Source: Ampelomyces quisqualis
Taxonomy: Eukaryota; Ascomycota; Dothideomycetes; Pleosporales; Phaeosphaeriaceae
Assembly (NCBI GenBank): GCA_018398575.1
Contig: JAGTXZ010000011.1
Span: 992,001 to 1,056,000, forward strand
Reading direction: 5' to 3'
Length of the DNA stretch: 64,000 bases
In this document: one piece after another, positions 13,301 through 26,638 of the stretch
Numbering within the stretch: position 1 is the stretch's first letter
Layout of the letters: each line of letters starts with the position of its first letter
Position numbers and translations under genes: made by a program
Notes under the pieces: generated by a model
The model's database searches: none
Told to the model about the DNA's origin: nothing
The model's input: the letters and a program-made list of their open reading frames with translations, nothing else

Positions 13301-13650
13301 TAATCTCTTATCTAATTAGCTTTAATTGTCTGCGTTGTCCTTAGAGGCAAGGATCCTATTAATCTTATAGAGGCTTGTTGTAAAGAACTTGTTCTAGGGC
13401 TTCTTTATAATAAAGTAAAATGCATTGGCAGAAATAAGAGCTATGCAGGTGCTTAGAAGGGGTTTAGACTCTAAGTAGTTTTGCTTAGTTAGGGTATAAG
13501 CAATCTCTAAGATTTTTTAGGCTAATAGGAGCTTTAAGGATCTCTTAATACAATAAATAGAAGAAGAGAAACAGTAAGGACTGTTTTAGATACAATAGTC
13601 TTTTTTCTTCTATAGAGCGTTGCGTTGTTACACATTAAGATAGATAGTAG
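10350..13650 (-). pseudogene. B1 pol remnant (RT, RNase H, integrase, chromodomain)
   Basis: This is a minus-strand counterpart of B2 42,700-45,500. The chromodomain-like stretch maps to about 10,390-10,500, integrase to about 10,850-11,400 and RT to about 12,550-13,150. Many TAG and TAA codons interrupt it. Domain identities come from the clearer B2 copy. Confidence 0.75.
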
Positions 13651-14269
13651 CTAGCACTATAGCTTAATGTAGAATAGTAGGAATAGAGGGTAAAGAATTG
13701 TATAAACAGGGGTACTTAGATAGCTAAATAAACTGTAACCTATCTATATCTAATTAAATCTTAAATTGTCTTAACTATTAGAGGCTAAGTATACAATCCT
13801 AAGACCTAAAATTAAGGATAAGGAATAGACAGTTTAAAATCTTTTGGCTATTAATATTTAAGTGTAGTTAAATATATTAAGTAACTAAAAAAGTAATCTA
13901 ATTCTTAAAGCTGCGTACCTAAACCTAAAAGGAAAGCTTCTAGATAGGTTGCTGTAAGGCTTTAGAAACAGATAAGACAATTTGTAAATTTAAAAATAGA
14001 AAACCTTAAGCACTAGTGTTAACAAGAGTATTAAGGCGTAAGCTAATACCTTAGTTGTAAAGAAGCGTAGGTACAAGGAAATAGGAACTGCAAAACAAAT
14101 AAGAAAAGTTAAGGTAGAATAGATTGTAACAGCTTAGGCCTAAAGAAGAGTGTCCTTTTAGGCGCTTCTGTTTCCTGTATAATATACCTCTTAATTAGGT
14201 TACTCTTAAGCATCTTTATACTTATCTACTTCTATAGCTTTAATCTAACGCACACAAGGCTTTGTGCAA

Positions 14270-15660
14270 TTACTAGCGTAGTATTCTAGTTTACTGCAAT
14301 TGTAACAACTACTAGAGGTCTTCTGTTAATTAGGTTTAGAAGTCTTAGTAGAAAGACGTACTAATATTAATTAATAGGCTAGCGCAGAATGTCTTAGGGC
14401 GCTAGAGGTAGTAGTCTAATTTAGCTCTAAATTCTGTTGTAGAGCTAACCTAATTAGCAACTTAGCAGCAGCTAGTGTTATACTTAGTGTAGGGTTGTTC
14501 TTTTGCTCTATATTGTATATAGTAAGGTGTTTTACTATCTAATTAAATAAGTTCTTTTATTAGTGCCTAAATCCTAGGTTAGAGGCTTGTAACCCTAGCG
14601 TAATCTTAGTCTATAAGTAGTAAAACTACTCTAAAGGGGGTACTTGTCCCTTAACTACAGAACTTAAAAACCTAGCTTTAAACAAGGGGAACGTTTCCTT
14701 CTTAGTTATCTATATTTAATTAAAAGCTGCTTAGCTTTTAGCTATCTTGTTGCCTGTAATAAAGTAGGACTTAAGTAGCTTAATTATTTGCTTAGCGTTC
14801 TAGAATTGCTCTTGATTAGTATCTAATAAATATTATAGCTTAAGATAGCCCTTGGCTAATTCTGTAGTGTAGCCCTATACTAAGGCTATGCGTTGTCTTT
14901 TAGTCTAATAGTAATCTAAGTTGATTTTAAGTTAATCCTAGATAGAGGCTTGCTATTAGCAGAAGGTAGAATCCTTTCTATTACTAAGATTATCTATATT
15001 AGGCGTTTTCTTAGATTATTAAAGTTAGCAAAAGCCTTTATAGTAATGTAAGTACTTAGATGTAGAGCTGTTAGATAAGTAGAGTGCAGAGAAGTTTTAG
15101 AGTAATTTAGTAGTAGGTAGAGGCTTGTCTGGTCCTACCAACAGAGTTAGTCTTTTCTTAAGGAAATTAATTTCTGCTAATACCTGTTTCAAATCTTGTT
15201 GTAATTGATTAACTTCTATTTAGGCAGGGGTAGGTAGAGGTACAGGTCTAGCTCTAGGCTAAGGGGGTTCCTTAGTGTCTGTCTTTTTCGCTTTAGCACT
15301 CTGTTGCTAGGTTGTTACAGTTGATACAGAGTTGTCTTAGAAGAAGGCTCTTAGGGTTAGTTCTTTAGGGGGAGTTATTAGCGTTGCCTCTAATACTCCT
15401 AGGTTATTAATAGTCTCTAAGTCTCTATTGTAGCGCCAAACGCAACTTTTCTAAAGTAATCCTAACTGTTGTGTTAATAGGAAGATCTAAACCTAAAGGC
15501 TTTAGCTGTTAGGAGATCTAAGGGATCCTAACTGTGTTTAATAGATTTAAGGTTGTGAACAGATCTAATTTAGATAAGGTTCTAGACATTTTAACGCAAT
15601 CTTGTTAAAAGTAAATTACAATATTATCTAAATGCTATTACTAGTAGGACAAAGTTTCTC
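14270..15660 (-). pseudogene. B1 gag remnant
   Basis: A degraded zinc-knuckle segment lies at about 14,279-14,320 (minus strand), matching the B2 knuckle at 41,554-41,595. A preceding Pro/Leu/Gln-rich region extends toward the 5' LTR. No start codon can be trusted. Confidence 0.6.
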
Positions 15661-15666
15661 TTGTAA

Positions 15667-15965
15667 TGTAACAACGCAAGTAGGTACAGCTATTAGGATC
15701 AAATTAGATACGTATTAGAGGCATATAGGAGTGCGTGTTGTATTAGAGATTCTAGATTAGCTATACACCTATAGGTCTTGTACAGAAGGGCAAGAGAAAC
15801 TTGTCTTCTATCTATGCTATAGGCTTATATTTATAGTAGGCGTAGTAGCTAAGTTAGAGCGCTGTTAGAGCGCTTTTAGTTCTAATCTACTAGCTTCCTA
15901 CATAATCTGTTACTAAGCCTTTATAAGGTATTAGATGTAACATGTGTTTGCATGTGCTTATTACA
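15667..15965 (-). repeat. B1 5' LTR (299 bp)
   Basis: It starts TGTAACAACGC on the plus strand and ends TTATTACA. ATTTT follows as the target duplication. Confidence 0.92.
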
Positions 15966-18900
15966 ATTTTAGCTAAAATTAAGAGGCGCTTTCTAAAACG
16001 CAACGTTAACCCCCTTAAGGTTAAATCTAAATTTATAGGCAGACCTAGTCCTTCTATTCCTATCAAGAACAACGCAGTCTCTATACAGCTAGTACCTAAC
16101 ACCTTAGGAGCACTGTTAGAGGTAAACTACAACAAGTATTAGAATATGTTAGACTGCCTTATAACTAAATCTAAGAAACTTCTTACTAACAGCAGCTTAG
16201 TATTAGCTGCAGTTATTAGCCAAAACTAAGTAAAACGCGGTAACAATTAACCTGTATACAGTTAGGTTTAGGTTTAGAAGCTACCTTAGAAGCTAGTTAA
16301 TAGGATCCTGCACTTAAAAGGCTACAGAAACAGAAATAACAGCTACTTTATAAGCAAAAAGTTAAGGCAAGACTACTTAGTTTAATTTGCAAGCAATAAG
16401 AAATTAAGAGATATAGAAATAGAGAAGGTTGCCTAACTAACTAAAGGGCTGTTAAAGCCTACCTACGCAGTAAAGCAAAAGGAAAAGAACCTAAAGAAGC
16501 AGCAGCTAGTCTAGAAGTTTAAGGCTAACGCCTAATTAGTTATCTAGCGCATTCTTAACACTCTAGTTCTGTTACTGCTTAAGACTGTTATTAGTAACAT
16601 GCTAGAGGTTAAGAAGAAGCTATTTTAAGCAAGCTACACGCTAGTAGAGTTTAAAGACCTTTTAGTTACCCTAACACGCTACACAACAGTTAAAAGCGCT
16701 AACAAAGACTTAGATAGAGACTAACCTACTATAAGAGCTAGTACTAACTTGCTAACCTAGGGCTTACTCCTAGACTACGTACTAGTTAAGGCAGTAAACA
16801 GAAAAGTAAGTAAGTGCTTTAGTATTAATGCTAAACACTAGTTAGACTTAGAGATTAGCTAGATTAAAAGGCATATCTAACGCAATAAAGAACTAGGCCT
16901 TAAGCTTACTACTAACAAGAACTTCTGCAAGCCTACTTACTATTAGAAGAAGTATAATTAAGCCTTAGGCGTAGAGCACCTTAGAAGGGAATGCTTAAAA
17001 GTACCTATTAACATTAAGGGGACCTAGTTTCTTAGCCTTATTAACTCTGGCGCAGAGCTTAACACTATAAAAAGAGAAACAGTAGAATAAGCTATGCTTC
17101 TAATTACGTTTCTGCTAAAGAGTATAAGAACTGCAAAAATAGTAGCAGCAAACAGTTTAACTAAAGGGTTCTTAGGCATTGTATAGAAAGTACCTATTAC
17201 TATTAGAAGAATTAAAATCTGCACTAGCTTCTTTATCCTTAAGAAGTGCACAAACCTAATTATCCTAGGTAATTTCTTTCTAACAGACGCTTAAGCTAGA
17301 ATTAAGTACGCTACCAATAGGCTAACCTACTGCTAAATCTTTAGCAAGGATAGTAAACACAGTACAAGATTTGTGTACATAAAAGGCAATTAGATTAACG
17401 CGCTAGGACTCTACTCTAGGCCTCTAGTAGGAAACGTTAGAGGAGTATAATTGCTAGCGTTTTACTCCTATCTAAACCTGTTGCACAGCTAGACTAGAAC
17501 TATTAAATAAACTTAACACAGCTTTAAGTAGACCTTAATACTCTAAGCAAAGATTAGCTAGCAATAAAGTTAGTAATAGAGTAGCTCTAACAGAAATCTT
17601 TAACACTAATTATTCCCTTAGAAACACAGTTCTTCTAGTAGCTAGGTGTAGGCACTATAGGCGCAGGGCCTAACAGATCTATTATAATTAGTAACAGCAA
17701 TAGAATATACATGCTTGTTAGCAATAGCATAGGCTACTACTCTTAAAATATTATAGCAAGTGTTGTAAGACAGCTCCCTTAGAGTCTTAGGATTAATATT
17801 AGTGCTAAGAGCTTCTAGAAGTAAGAGCTTAGTAAAACAACTAGCAAGAGGAAGTTACTTGTTAAAGTAATAATAATTTAGCTAAAGCGCATAACTAATC
17901 TACAATTAAACAACGTTTTCTTTAACGTTAGCACTTTGCATAAGCAAAAAGCTTAAAAGGTCTAGCTAGTAGACAACTTAGAATAGACTCTAAGGGACAT
18001 TAGCAGGTATAAAGATTAGAAAGAGCGTGCGCGCATTTAACAAGTACTAAATAAGAAAAACGTTCTATTCTTAAGCTACTTTAAGCTATAATACGCAAAG
18101 TTTCCTAGAGGTACAAGGCTTACGCCTAAACGCTTGTTAAACATAAAGATCTTTCTAGACTTGCTCTTACAAGAACAAGCTATGCTAGAGAAGCTACTAT
18201 ACTAATAAGAAGCTGCCCTAGCCTAAAACTTTAGCAAATTAGGACAAGTTAGCTATAAGGTAGTACTTCTAATTAAAATTAACACTGTTCTTTCTAAGGC
18301 GTAGCAAGCTAATTAGTTCCCTATTCTCTAAAAACTTAGAGACGTAGTAGTTAAAATAGTACAGAAACGTATTAACTAAGGGGCTCTTAAACTGTGCAGA
18401 AGCTAGTACTAAAACCTATGGTTTCTAGTAGCTAAGAAAGACAAAGGATATTAACTTATTAACAACGCGCAAAAGATTAACAAAGTTACAATTTATAACG
18501 CAAACCTACTACTTAATCTAGATAAATTTACAGAAGATTTTACTAGTTGCATAATTATAAGCTTGCTTAACTTCTTCTTAGGATACAACTAAGTAGAGTT
18601 GCACAAGAACTCTTAGAACGTAACAGCGTTCTATACACCTATTAGACTAGTGCGCTAGTGTACGCTACCTATAAGTATAATAAATTTAGTTACTAAATCT
18701 ATACGCGTTATAACTAAGATATACTAAGATTACATTCTAGAACGCTGCAGACCTTACCTAGATAACGTTTGTATTAAGAGACTAAAGTGCTACTATAATA
18801 GAACAAAGATTAAACTAGGTATTAGAAAATATGTTGCAGAGCACCTCTGTAATATAGACGCTGTGTTAGTAGATATTAAACGCGCAAGAGCAATAATATT

Positions 18901-21480
18901 AGGTTACAAATTAGATTTCTACTACGCGTCTATAATTGTAGTAGGTTATTAGGTTAACGCTGCTGGCTGCTATTCTAATTACAAGAAAATTAAGAAAATT
19001 CTCTTCTAGCTGCCTTGTAGAGACTAAAAAGACGTTAAATGTTTATTAGTATATATATGTATTACAGAGTATAAATTAAGCATTTTGCTATTATTTTAGA
19101 GCTGCTATTCTGCCTGCTACGCAAGAACGCGCTCTTTAAGTAGTCTTTAGAACAATAGGGCGCAATAGACAGATTAAAACACACGCTATACTCTACGCTA
19201 GCACTTGTCTCTATCTCTTATAACAAGCTGTTACTCCTAATTATTGTTTCTGTTAATAGTAGCAAAAAGGGTTAGAGCGCAGTTCTTATGCAGCTAGATC
19301 TAAAGGGTTGTTAGCACCCTATTTAGTACAAAAGTAGAGTTTAGTCTAAATCTAAACAAAACTAGAACTTAAGAAAACATAAATGCAAAGCCCTGCTCCT
19401 AGCACTAAAGAAGTTTTAGACCTACTTGTACAGAGTAGAGTTTATTATAAAAACAGACGCAAAGACGCTAGTTGCACAGCTTTAGCAAAGTGCAACTAAC
19501 TTGCTAGAAGCCTTTATTACACAGTAGCTAGCATTTCTTAATATATAGAAATTTAACATAGTCTATATTAAAGGCAAGAAAAACGTAGTAGCTAACGCCC
19601 TTTTAAGAAGACCTAAGAAGCTAGAATAAAAGCTACCTAATAAGCTAGAGGAGGATATTAAGGATTTTATTAACGCTTATTTAAATTTAGTACAGCTTAC
19701 TATTGCCCTACAGCTGCGCGCATATAATCTACGTTATAGAGTATGTAAGGCTAACGTTAGTTTTAAGAAAAACCTGCTAGATAAAGCCTATAGCAAAGAG
19801 TCTTAGGCTTAGGCTTGTTAGATTCTATTCTGCTGTTAGCCTAATAGTCTTTTAAGAGCCAAAATAAAAAAGTTTATAAGAAGAGCACTTAAATTAACAG
19901 TAAGGAAAAGGCACCTGTTCTTAATACTAACTAGAGGGCGCCTACTACAGCAAATTATAGACAAACCTAACAAACGTTTAGCTATTATTAAAGCTATACA
20001 TAATAAATTAGGCTACTAGAGAAAAGAAAGTACATAGCGCAAGGTATAGGCGCATTATTACTAGGAAGGACAATATAAGGATATTAAATCCTACGTTAAG
20101 TTATGCCTAGAGTATTAAGTATACGCCTTAGTAATAGTTTAAGAAGAACTCTAGCTAATAACTCCTCTAACAATGCTCTTTAGCTAGATATCTATAGACG
20201 TAGTCTACATGCCCTTAGCTAGAGGCAAGAAGTTTCTTATAGTAGCCTAATGCACTACAACGCAGTAGGCTAAAGCTAAAGCTTTATTAAACGCAGACTT
20301 AGCATCTATTATTAAGTTTCTAAAAAGAAAAGTCTTCTGCTAATAGAGCCTACTACTTAAAATTTCAGTTAATAGAGGCTCTAAAAACAAGCATCTACTA
20401 ATTAACTTGCAACAGCAATTTAGAATCTATAGAGTAGTAGCTAGTGCCTATTATCTATAGAGTTAAAGCTTAATTAAATAAGAACACGCGCTAATAGTAG
20501 ATGCCTTAAAGAAGCTTAGCAGGATATAGGTTAACTACTTAGACCGCGTTCTGTAGGCTAATTAGACTAGTGTTAAGCGTGCAACTAGAAAGACTCTAGT
20601 ATTTCTTATATATAGTTATAAGCACGTACTACCTATTAAATTGAGTATACTAACCTAGTAGACTCTACTCTAGAAAGAAGTAACTAATACTGCTTTGCTC
20701 TTAGCTATAAGGGCTTGTTAATTTAAAAAGAAAGATATTAGGTTATAAGAGTCTATTGCTAGAACAGTCTAACTAAGAAATAACAATAAAGACTACTTTA
20801 ATAAGAACAGGGTTACTAGAGCAGACAAACTAAAGGTTAGCAACTTAGTTCTACTTAGAGATTTCTACTATAACAACAACTAATTAGTGCTTAGCAAGTT
20901 TCTTCTAAAGTAGCAGAGGCTATTTAGAATATATAAAGTTAGAGAAAAGAGGTAGTATAACCTTAAGGAGCTTAATAGAGCACTATTTTAAAGCTACACG
21001 CTAGGTAACAGGTTAAAGAAGTTCTATTAGCGCACTAAAATAGAACTAAAGCTTATTAACAAGAACCTATCTACTAACAAGACTAAAGACCAGGCGCTCC
21101 CTAGCTATAGGCAGGACATCCTACAACTAGTAGGAGAATTAGTAGCGCGCTAGTATTCTAAGAGGCTTAAGAACGCTACTAAGGTAGATAAGGATAAAAA
21201 TTTAGATTTAGAACAATTAGCAGAGACGCGCTAAATAGCTGTTAGAGTGCGCATTATTAAAAACCTAAACTTTAACAGATCTAAATACAAAGTTGTTAGA
21301 ATAGCTTTAAAGCACCTATAAGAATAAAAATAGATAGTAAAGAAAGGTATACAACAGACGCAGTTTATAATAATCCTACTAGCTATTAGAAGTAACACTA
21401 TTAAAATAAGCCTATATATTTGCTATTTAGAAGCTATATTAGCGCTACGCTATAAGGCATGTAAGCCTAAACTTCTAAAT
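15966..21480 (+). pseudogene. A1 pol remnant (protease, RT, RNase H, integrase)
   Basis: This is the continuation of the A1 frame after B1. The protease motif reads I-N-S-G-A-E-L at about 17,040-17,058; the catalytic Asp has become Asn at 17,043-17,045. The RT core contains a Lys-Lys-Asp-Lys-Gly-Tyr region near 18,440 and the active-site loop L-D-N at 18,758-18,766, where L-D-D is expected. RNase H (E-T/K-T-D-A) and a K-G-K-K-N-V linker follow near 19,450-19,590. Integrase follows near 20,000-20,560. A2 carries the same order uninterrupted. The reading frame is fragmented by TAA and TAG, so the product is dead. Confidence 0.85.
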
Positions 21481-21879
21481 ATACTAAAGCTTTAGAAGAA
21501 GCAGTAGTATTATTACTAGTATTAACAGGTACATTAACGTTAACCTCTATCTTATCTCTATTATTAACATTATTCTTAGCGACAGTATCTATAGACTTGC
21601 TAGCCTTATCTTTAGACCTAGATTTAGAATCTAGTTTAACAGCCTAACTAGAATTAAAATTAGAGTTGCTATTATTAGAAAGCTCTAGCAACTCTTTAGT
21701 TACGCAAGACTTTCTACTACAATAGCTCTTATTATTAGCTGTATCGCGCAGTAGCTTACCTTAAACAAACAAACTCTAATTAAACTTTACAGTAGCCTAG
21801 TAGGTTAAAACAAGAAACTAAGAGCAAGACGTATATTCTCTTACACTCTATATAGTAAGAATAGGCAGCGTTAGTAGAA

Positions 21880-23420
21880 TGTTGCAAGCGTTTAGGCTAT
21901 TTTAATCTACAGATTGCTTTAAATTACCTAAGTTACTATAATATTAGCGCAATTCTAAATAAAGTTCTAGAGAAAAGAGTTTCTAAACAGAACTTTGTAA
22001 CTTACCTATATAAGAATAAGCCTAAAAGCCTATATTATAAAAGTAGTTAGTGTAAGCACTATAGAGCAGCTGCTTACTATTATAGACAATACTATAATAC
22101 TTGCTAAAAGCGTATTTGCAATTACTCTTTACGCAACAGCTATAAGGCTAAATATTATACTAGCTAGAGTCTAGGTATGTGCAAGCAAACCAACTGTAAT
22201 ATAAAATAAGTGTAGCTAAGTTGTCCTTAAGAAAGTTATAGCCTATACTTAAGCAAAAGTAATTCTTAACTAAGATTCTATTAGTCTTTATGTTAAAAGA
22301 GTTAAACTAGATACCTAGCATACATCTACTCTCTTCTATAAGCTTAGAAGACAGGGCGCAGTTAACAAGCAGCAGAGAGAAGCTTTCTCTATTAGTTTTA
22401 ACCTTAAAAAGTATGTACTAGAGCTAAGCAATAACCTTAATAGTTATTTAGCTAGATAACATTACTATAACTATAAATAAATTAGCCTAAATTAGCTAAC
22501 AAGTTATTTAAATACTGCTTACGCTAGTTATAGATAGCATTAGAAGAGAAAGTAACCTTCTTATAGATGTACAGCTTAGAAGTCTTATTACTACAATAAC
22601 TAGGAAAGATTAGCTTTACAAAAGATGTCTAAGCAACAGACTAAGAGGCAGGCAGAGAGGCTGTTAGAGTTAGCGTATAATGCTAAGCAATCTAAGCTTA
22701 AAGCTTACTATTACCTATACTCTAAGTCTTAGCTAGCTTACTGCAAGCCTAGGAAGTTGTTAGAACTTTAATAGACAACTTAGGAAAGCCTAAGTTGTTG
22801 TTAGAGAAGCCTAGATTACTGTTAAGGAAGCTTAGGCTATTATTAGAAAAACTAGGCAAATTTCTAGAGATTAACTGTACTGCATTGTAGAACTTATTAC
22901 TAGACTCTAAAGCAATAGTAATAGGCAAGTATAATAGACACAGAACAGAACTATATAGGTAAGAATTTTAGAGCAACGCGTATTTAAGCTGCTAAAAAAG
23001 CTTATTAATTGTAGCTAGGGCAGCAGCGTTAGGCAGAGGCAGTAGAAGAGTTATTAGAAGAGTTTAGAGAGCAGGCAAAATTCTCTTAGCAACCTTAGGC
23101 TTAGCAGATAGCTCTCTAAACAGCAGCAGCTTAGGCAACAGCCTATATACTATAGCTAAAGCCTTAGCAGCTTTGCTAAACAGAGAAGAAGTAGAAGAGT
23201 ACTATAGGCTGCTTTCTAGACTAGGCTATTGCCTACAAGGAGATTAAGGAGCTAGCAGAGGTAGCGTTAGGCGCAGTAGGAAACAAATAAGCAGGCAATA
23301 TTAAGCAGCAGTGTAGAAATCTATACTAAGTAAAGTAATTAATAAGCTTAGAAAGATAGTATAGAAGTCTAGAAGCAAAGGTAAAGTAGAATTTTAATAA
23401 AAGCCTAGGTAACGCGCAGT
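21880..23420 (+). pseudogene. A1 third frame downstream of integrase: Cys-rich then Gln-rich protein remnant
   Basis: A plus-strand frame after pol reads as a Cys-rich head (about 22,090-22,260) followed by a long Gln-rich, helix-prone segment. The A2 copy (57,440-58,980) preserves more Cys codons. Stops are almost all TAG or TAA, consistent with mutated Gln. I do not recognise the family. It is not a usual Gypsy domain, so it may be an acquired accessory gene or an env-position frame. Confidence 0.45.
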
Positions 23421-23622
23421 TAAAACAACGCGCCTAACAACGCGCTAGTTAGGTAAGAGAAAAATAACAAATAATAGTAACAAAGCGTTTGTTAATTAGA
23501 AAATTAGAAAAAAGAGAAAACTTCTTTTTTTGTAAAAGAGGAAGAAAGTAGTACTCTTAGGTACAGCTATAAACTCTAAAGATGCGTTAAAAGAGAAGAG
23601 TTAATTTTACAGCAAGCTACTA

Positions 23623-24459
23623 CGTTAGGAAAATTCAAGATTGATCTGATTGGCCCGATTGCTGCGACCCGCGGCGGCCCAACAGCGATACTGTCTACCA
23701 GACAATTCGCCAAAGTCGCCCCACTCACTTCTGGTCGCTAGTGAGTCGCTAGTGAGTCGCTAGCGACCTAACAGTGTCGCCAGTGTTGCCAGTGTCGCGA
23801 ATGTCGCCAATTTTACTCACGTGACTGTATTGCTGTATTTTCATGATTACGTAAGTAACCTAAAAATACAAAATATAGAGCGGAATTCCCTCTTTAAAAT
23901 GCACTATTCAGATTTTTTTTAGCTACTCTAGTTATTAAGATATAGCGCGTTGAAGTTATAAACTTTTTTAAAAAAACTTTAAAGTACGTTTAACACAGTA
24001 GATCTCTACGCCCACACTATAATATATTAAAGTAAAATAGTTCTAAAGTAAAATCTACACTTTAGTTACTATTTCTTTAAAAAAAAATATAATATATTAT
24101 CTAGTTAAAGTGCTAGAGCTTTAGCGAAAACAAGCCTTGGCAAAGAACATTAAAAAGTTACAAACTTCACTGCCGTGCATCTCAGCAACTAGAGCAGCTA
24201 TAAAAATTCTGAATAGTGCGTTTTAAAGAGGGAATTAAGCTCTATATTTTAGGTTTTTAGAATAATTACGTAATCGCGCGGGTGGGGCAGGTGGGTCCAG
24301 TGGATCAGGTGGATCAATTTGGGCGTTTTTGTCTGATTAGGCGGCCAGAACAAATAGGGGTAGCTAGGCACCGTAGACTACGGTTGAAAACTGTCTGGTT
24401 GACTGTTCTAACAATGTCGCCAATGTCGCGGATGTTGCCAACGTTGTGTTTTCCTGACG
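23623..24459 (-). mobile_element. MITE2: 837-bp copy of the MITE, reverse orientation
   Basis: It starts CGTTAGGAAAATT and ends TTTTCCTGACG, flanked by TA at 23,621-23,622 and 24,460-24,461. The internal foldback arms are 23,845-23,942 and 24,179-24,275. An 11-bp unit GTCGCTAGTGA is repeated three times at 23,734-23,766. It is visibly GC-richer than its A1 surroundings, and its left terminus retains GGCCCGATTGCTGCGACC-like sequence. The TA duplication suggests a Tc1/mariner-type mobiliser. The 65-codon open frame inside it is not a gene. Confidence 0.9.
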
Positions 24460-24469
24460 TACAAAAACA

Positions 24470-25640
24470 AGATCTATAATAGAGAACTTTAATTGTTAGA
24501 GGAGTTATTTAGACTACCTAAGCTATTACTTAAGGCAGCTATGTTAATATCCCTAACTAATAGATTACTATTACTAGCTTTTAGGCTAGTATTATTAACG
24601 CTACGCTTTGCACTAGCTAAAGGCCTGCTAATATTAAGCTAAGCTAAAGCCTTATTAGCAACAGTATTGTTAGTATTCTCCTTAACATTCTTATTAACTA
24701 TAGCTAACTTAGGATCTAACTAAGCCTTCTTGCAAGGCAACTTCTTAACTCTACAGCCCTTTATAGATAGACTAGAAATGCAACGCTTACTAGAAGATAG
24801 AGTACTTAAGAGCCTTTTAGAGTTGTAGCTAGCTTTAGAAGAGTTTTTAGAGACCTTGCTAGCATTAAAGTCTAGGCTTTAACAAGCCTTCTTAGCTAAC
24901 AACTTTGCAAAATCTAGTAGACTAGACTTGCTTAGAGCCCTAAAGCTACTAAGCTTCTTTACTAGGATTAGTAAACTGCAATTGCGCAAATTCTTAGAAG
25001 GCAAATTATTAAGAATAAAAAGGCTAGGAGTAATGTAGAAAGGCTTAACAGCCCTAGTGCCCTTACTGCTACGCAGAATAACTAGAGCGCCTACAAATAA
25101 TTAGTAAATAACTCTAAAAAATAATAAAAAAGAACAACTAAGAAGGCATTAGCTACTTATAATTTATTAAACACTACTCTTTAGTAGAAGAGAACAAGTA
25201 GTTGCTACAAGTACTATTATTTAGTAGCTTGCCCTAGAACCTAAATTGCATACACAAGCTAGTAGACTTAAACGTCTAACTAGCTCTTGCGCAGCAACTG
25301 CACAAGTGCTTAGACTTACTCTTAATAGAAGCTATGTTAATAGCGCAGTTAGTATAGCTTAGGATTAAGCTCTTAATACAAGTGTTATAGATCTTATACT
25401 TCTTAGCTCTAAAGTTATCCTTAAGGCTAAAGTAATTGCCTAGAGTAGAAAGTAACTTGTTAATATACAGAGGCCTATTAGTCTTAACAACTAAGCTTGC
25501 CTACTTAGTTCTTAAATAAAGGCTAACAGCAAGTAGTAATAGATAAGGCCCAAAGGTTTTTCCTGCAGACTTAAGGGTAATAAAAACTAACTAGAGCTTA
25601 GCAATAAGAGGGCAGCTTAGCTTTCTATTCTTATTTAATT
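24470..25640 (-). pseudogene. A1 antisense accessory frame with Cys motif
   Basis: Minus-strand reading between the third frame and the 3' LTR. A Ser/Lys-rich part lies at about 24,480-25,100. A Cys-rich part lies at about 25,190-25,325, where the A2 counterpart (59,520-59,670) reads C-S-Y-C and then a second C-x2-C-like group. Different sub-segments favour different frames, so frameshifts are likely. Strand and coding status are inferred from motif continuity only. Confidence 0.35.
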
Positions 25641-26638
25641 TGACTAGAGCAAATATTAGCACGCGTTTAGCTTAACTTATTAACAGACTAGCACTTACTC
25701 TAGTTAATTACATTACTATAGCTAGAACAGTTAACTAGGTACCTGTAAACTAGAAAGCAAGTATCTCTATTAGGCCTAGGAACAAGCTTGTTCTTTATTA
25801 TAGCTTAAAGATAAAGGCAAGGTGCAGCTAAGAGGCTAAGGAAGTGTTAGGCACGTGTATTAGGAAAATTCTAATTAACTAAAGGCAAAGTGTTAACTAA
25901 GCAACTATTAGTAACAGCTAAGCTAAAAACTTAGAGACCTAAAGTAAGAATGCGCTAAATTACAAAAAGAGGCAGCTAAGTAAGTAAGGAAGTAGAGCGT
26001 ACGCTAGAGCAAAGTAGTGTAGCTGTGTATAAATAAGTTACCTTAAAAGTAAATAGAGGTAGTAAGGTAGAAGAGCAATAAGCAGATAATATAAACTAAG
26101 CTAGAGCTAGTTAGAACGCCTGTTAACAAGGTAGAGAAGTTAAGCAGCTAATTATAGTATAGTAGCAGTAAAGTTGCGTAGCAGGTAGGTTAAGAAAGAG
26201 AGAGGCGTAGAGCAAGCAGCTAGCAATAAGAGTAATAGAAAGCTAAATAACAAAGTAAGTTGTAAAAAGAGAGTAGGGCTAAAAGGTAAGGTAAAGTTAG
26301 CTAACGCAAGACTTGTTGTAATAGAAGCAGTCTAAAGCGTTTACAGTTGCAACGCAAGTCTACCTAGGCAACGCTTCTACAACACTAGGTAAAGTTAAAA
26401 TAATATAGGCTAACAGCGCTTTAGCGTTTAGGTAAGAGAGTTAGATAGTAATAAAAGAAGACAGGAAAAGATTGTAAATAGGCACTACTTCTTTACTAAA
26501 AGCCTATTAGTTACTACTTTAGCATTACAAAAAGTTTAGAGTTGTTTTTCCTTAGGAGTTAGTTCTTTTGTTTAAGCATTTTAGTTTTGCGTTTAGTATA
26601 AAAGAGAAGGGTCCTCTTTCTATAGATTAGGGGAGGAA

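Larger units (their letters stand above)
8833..15965 (-). mobile_element. B1: chromodomain Ty3/Gypsy retrotransposon inserted in A1
   Basis: The LTRs are 8,833-9,131 and 15,667-15,965, each 299 bp, with 8-bp terminal inverted repeats TGTAACAA/TTGTTACA (altered in the left copy). ATTTT is duplicated at 8,828-8,832 and 15,966-15,970, and the empty site is present in A2 near 51,507. The purine tract next to the left LTR (reverse complement of 9,132-9,145) sets the minus orientation. The internal order is gag, RT, RNase H, integrase, chromodomain, then an antisense accessory frame. It is degraded throughout by RIP. Confidence 0.93.

Noticed and set aside
15942..16142. Plus-strand frame of 66 codons starting in the B1 LTR
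   Set aside because: It starts inside the B1 LTR and continues into the A1 pol remnant; a chance junction frame, covered by the A1 pol entry.
17024..17251. Minus-strand hydrophobic frame of 75 codons (and its A2 counterpart at 52,570-52,818)
   Set aside because: Shadow of the A protease region on the other strand; open because of codon composition.
24282..24479. Open frame of 65 codons inside MITE2
   Set aside because: It lies in the conserved non-coding terminus of a MITE and runs out of its right end into A1; not a gene.
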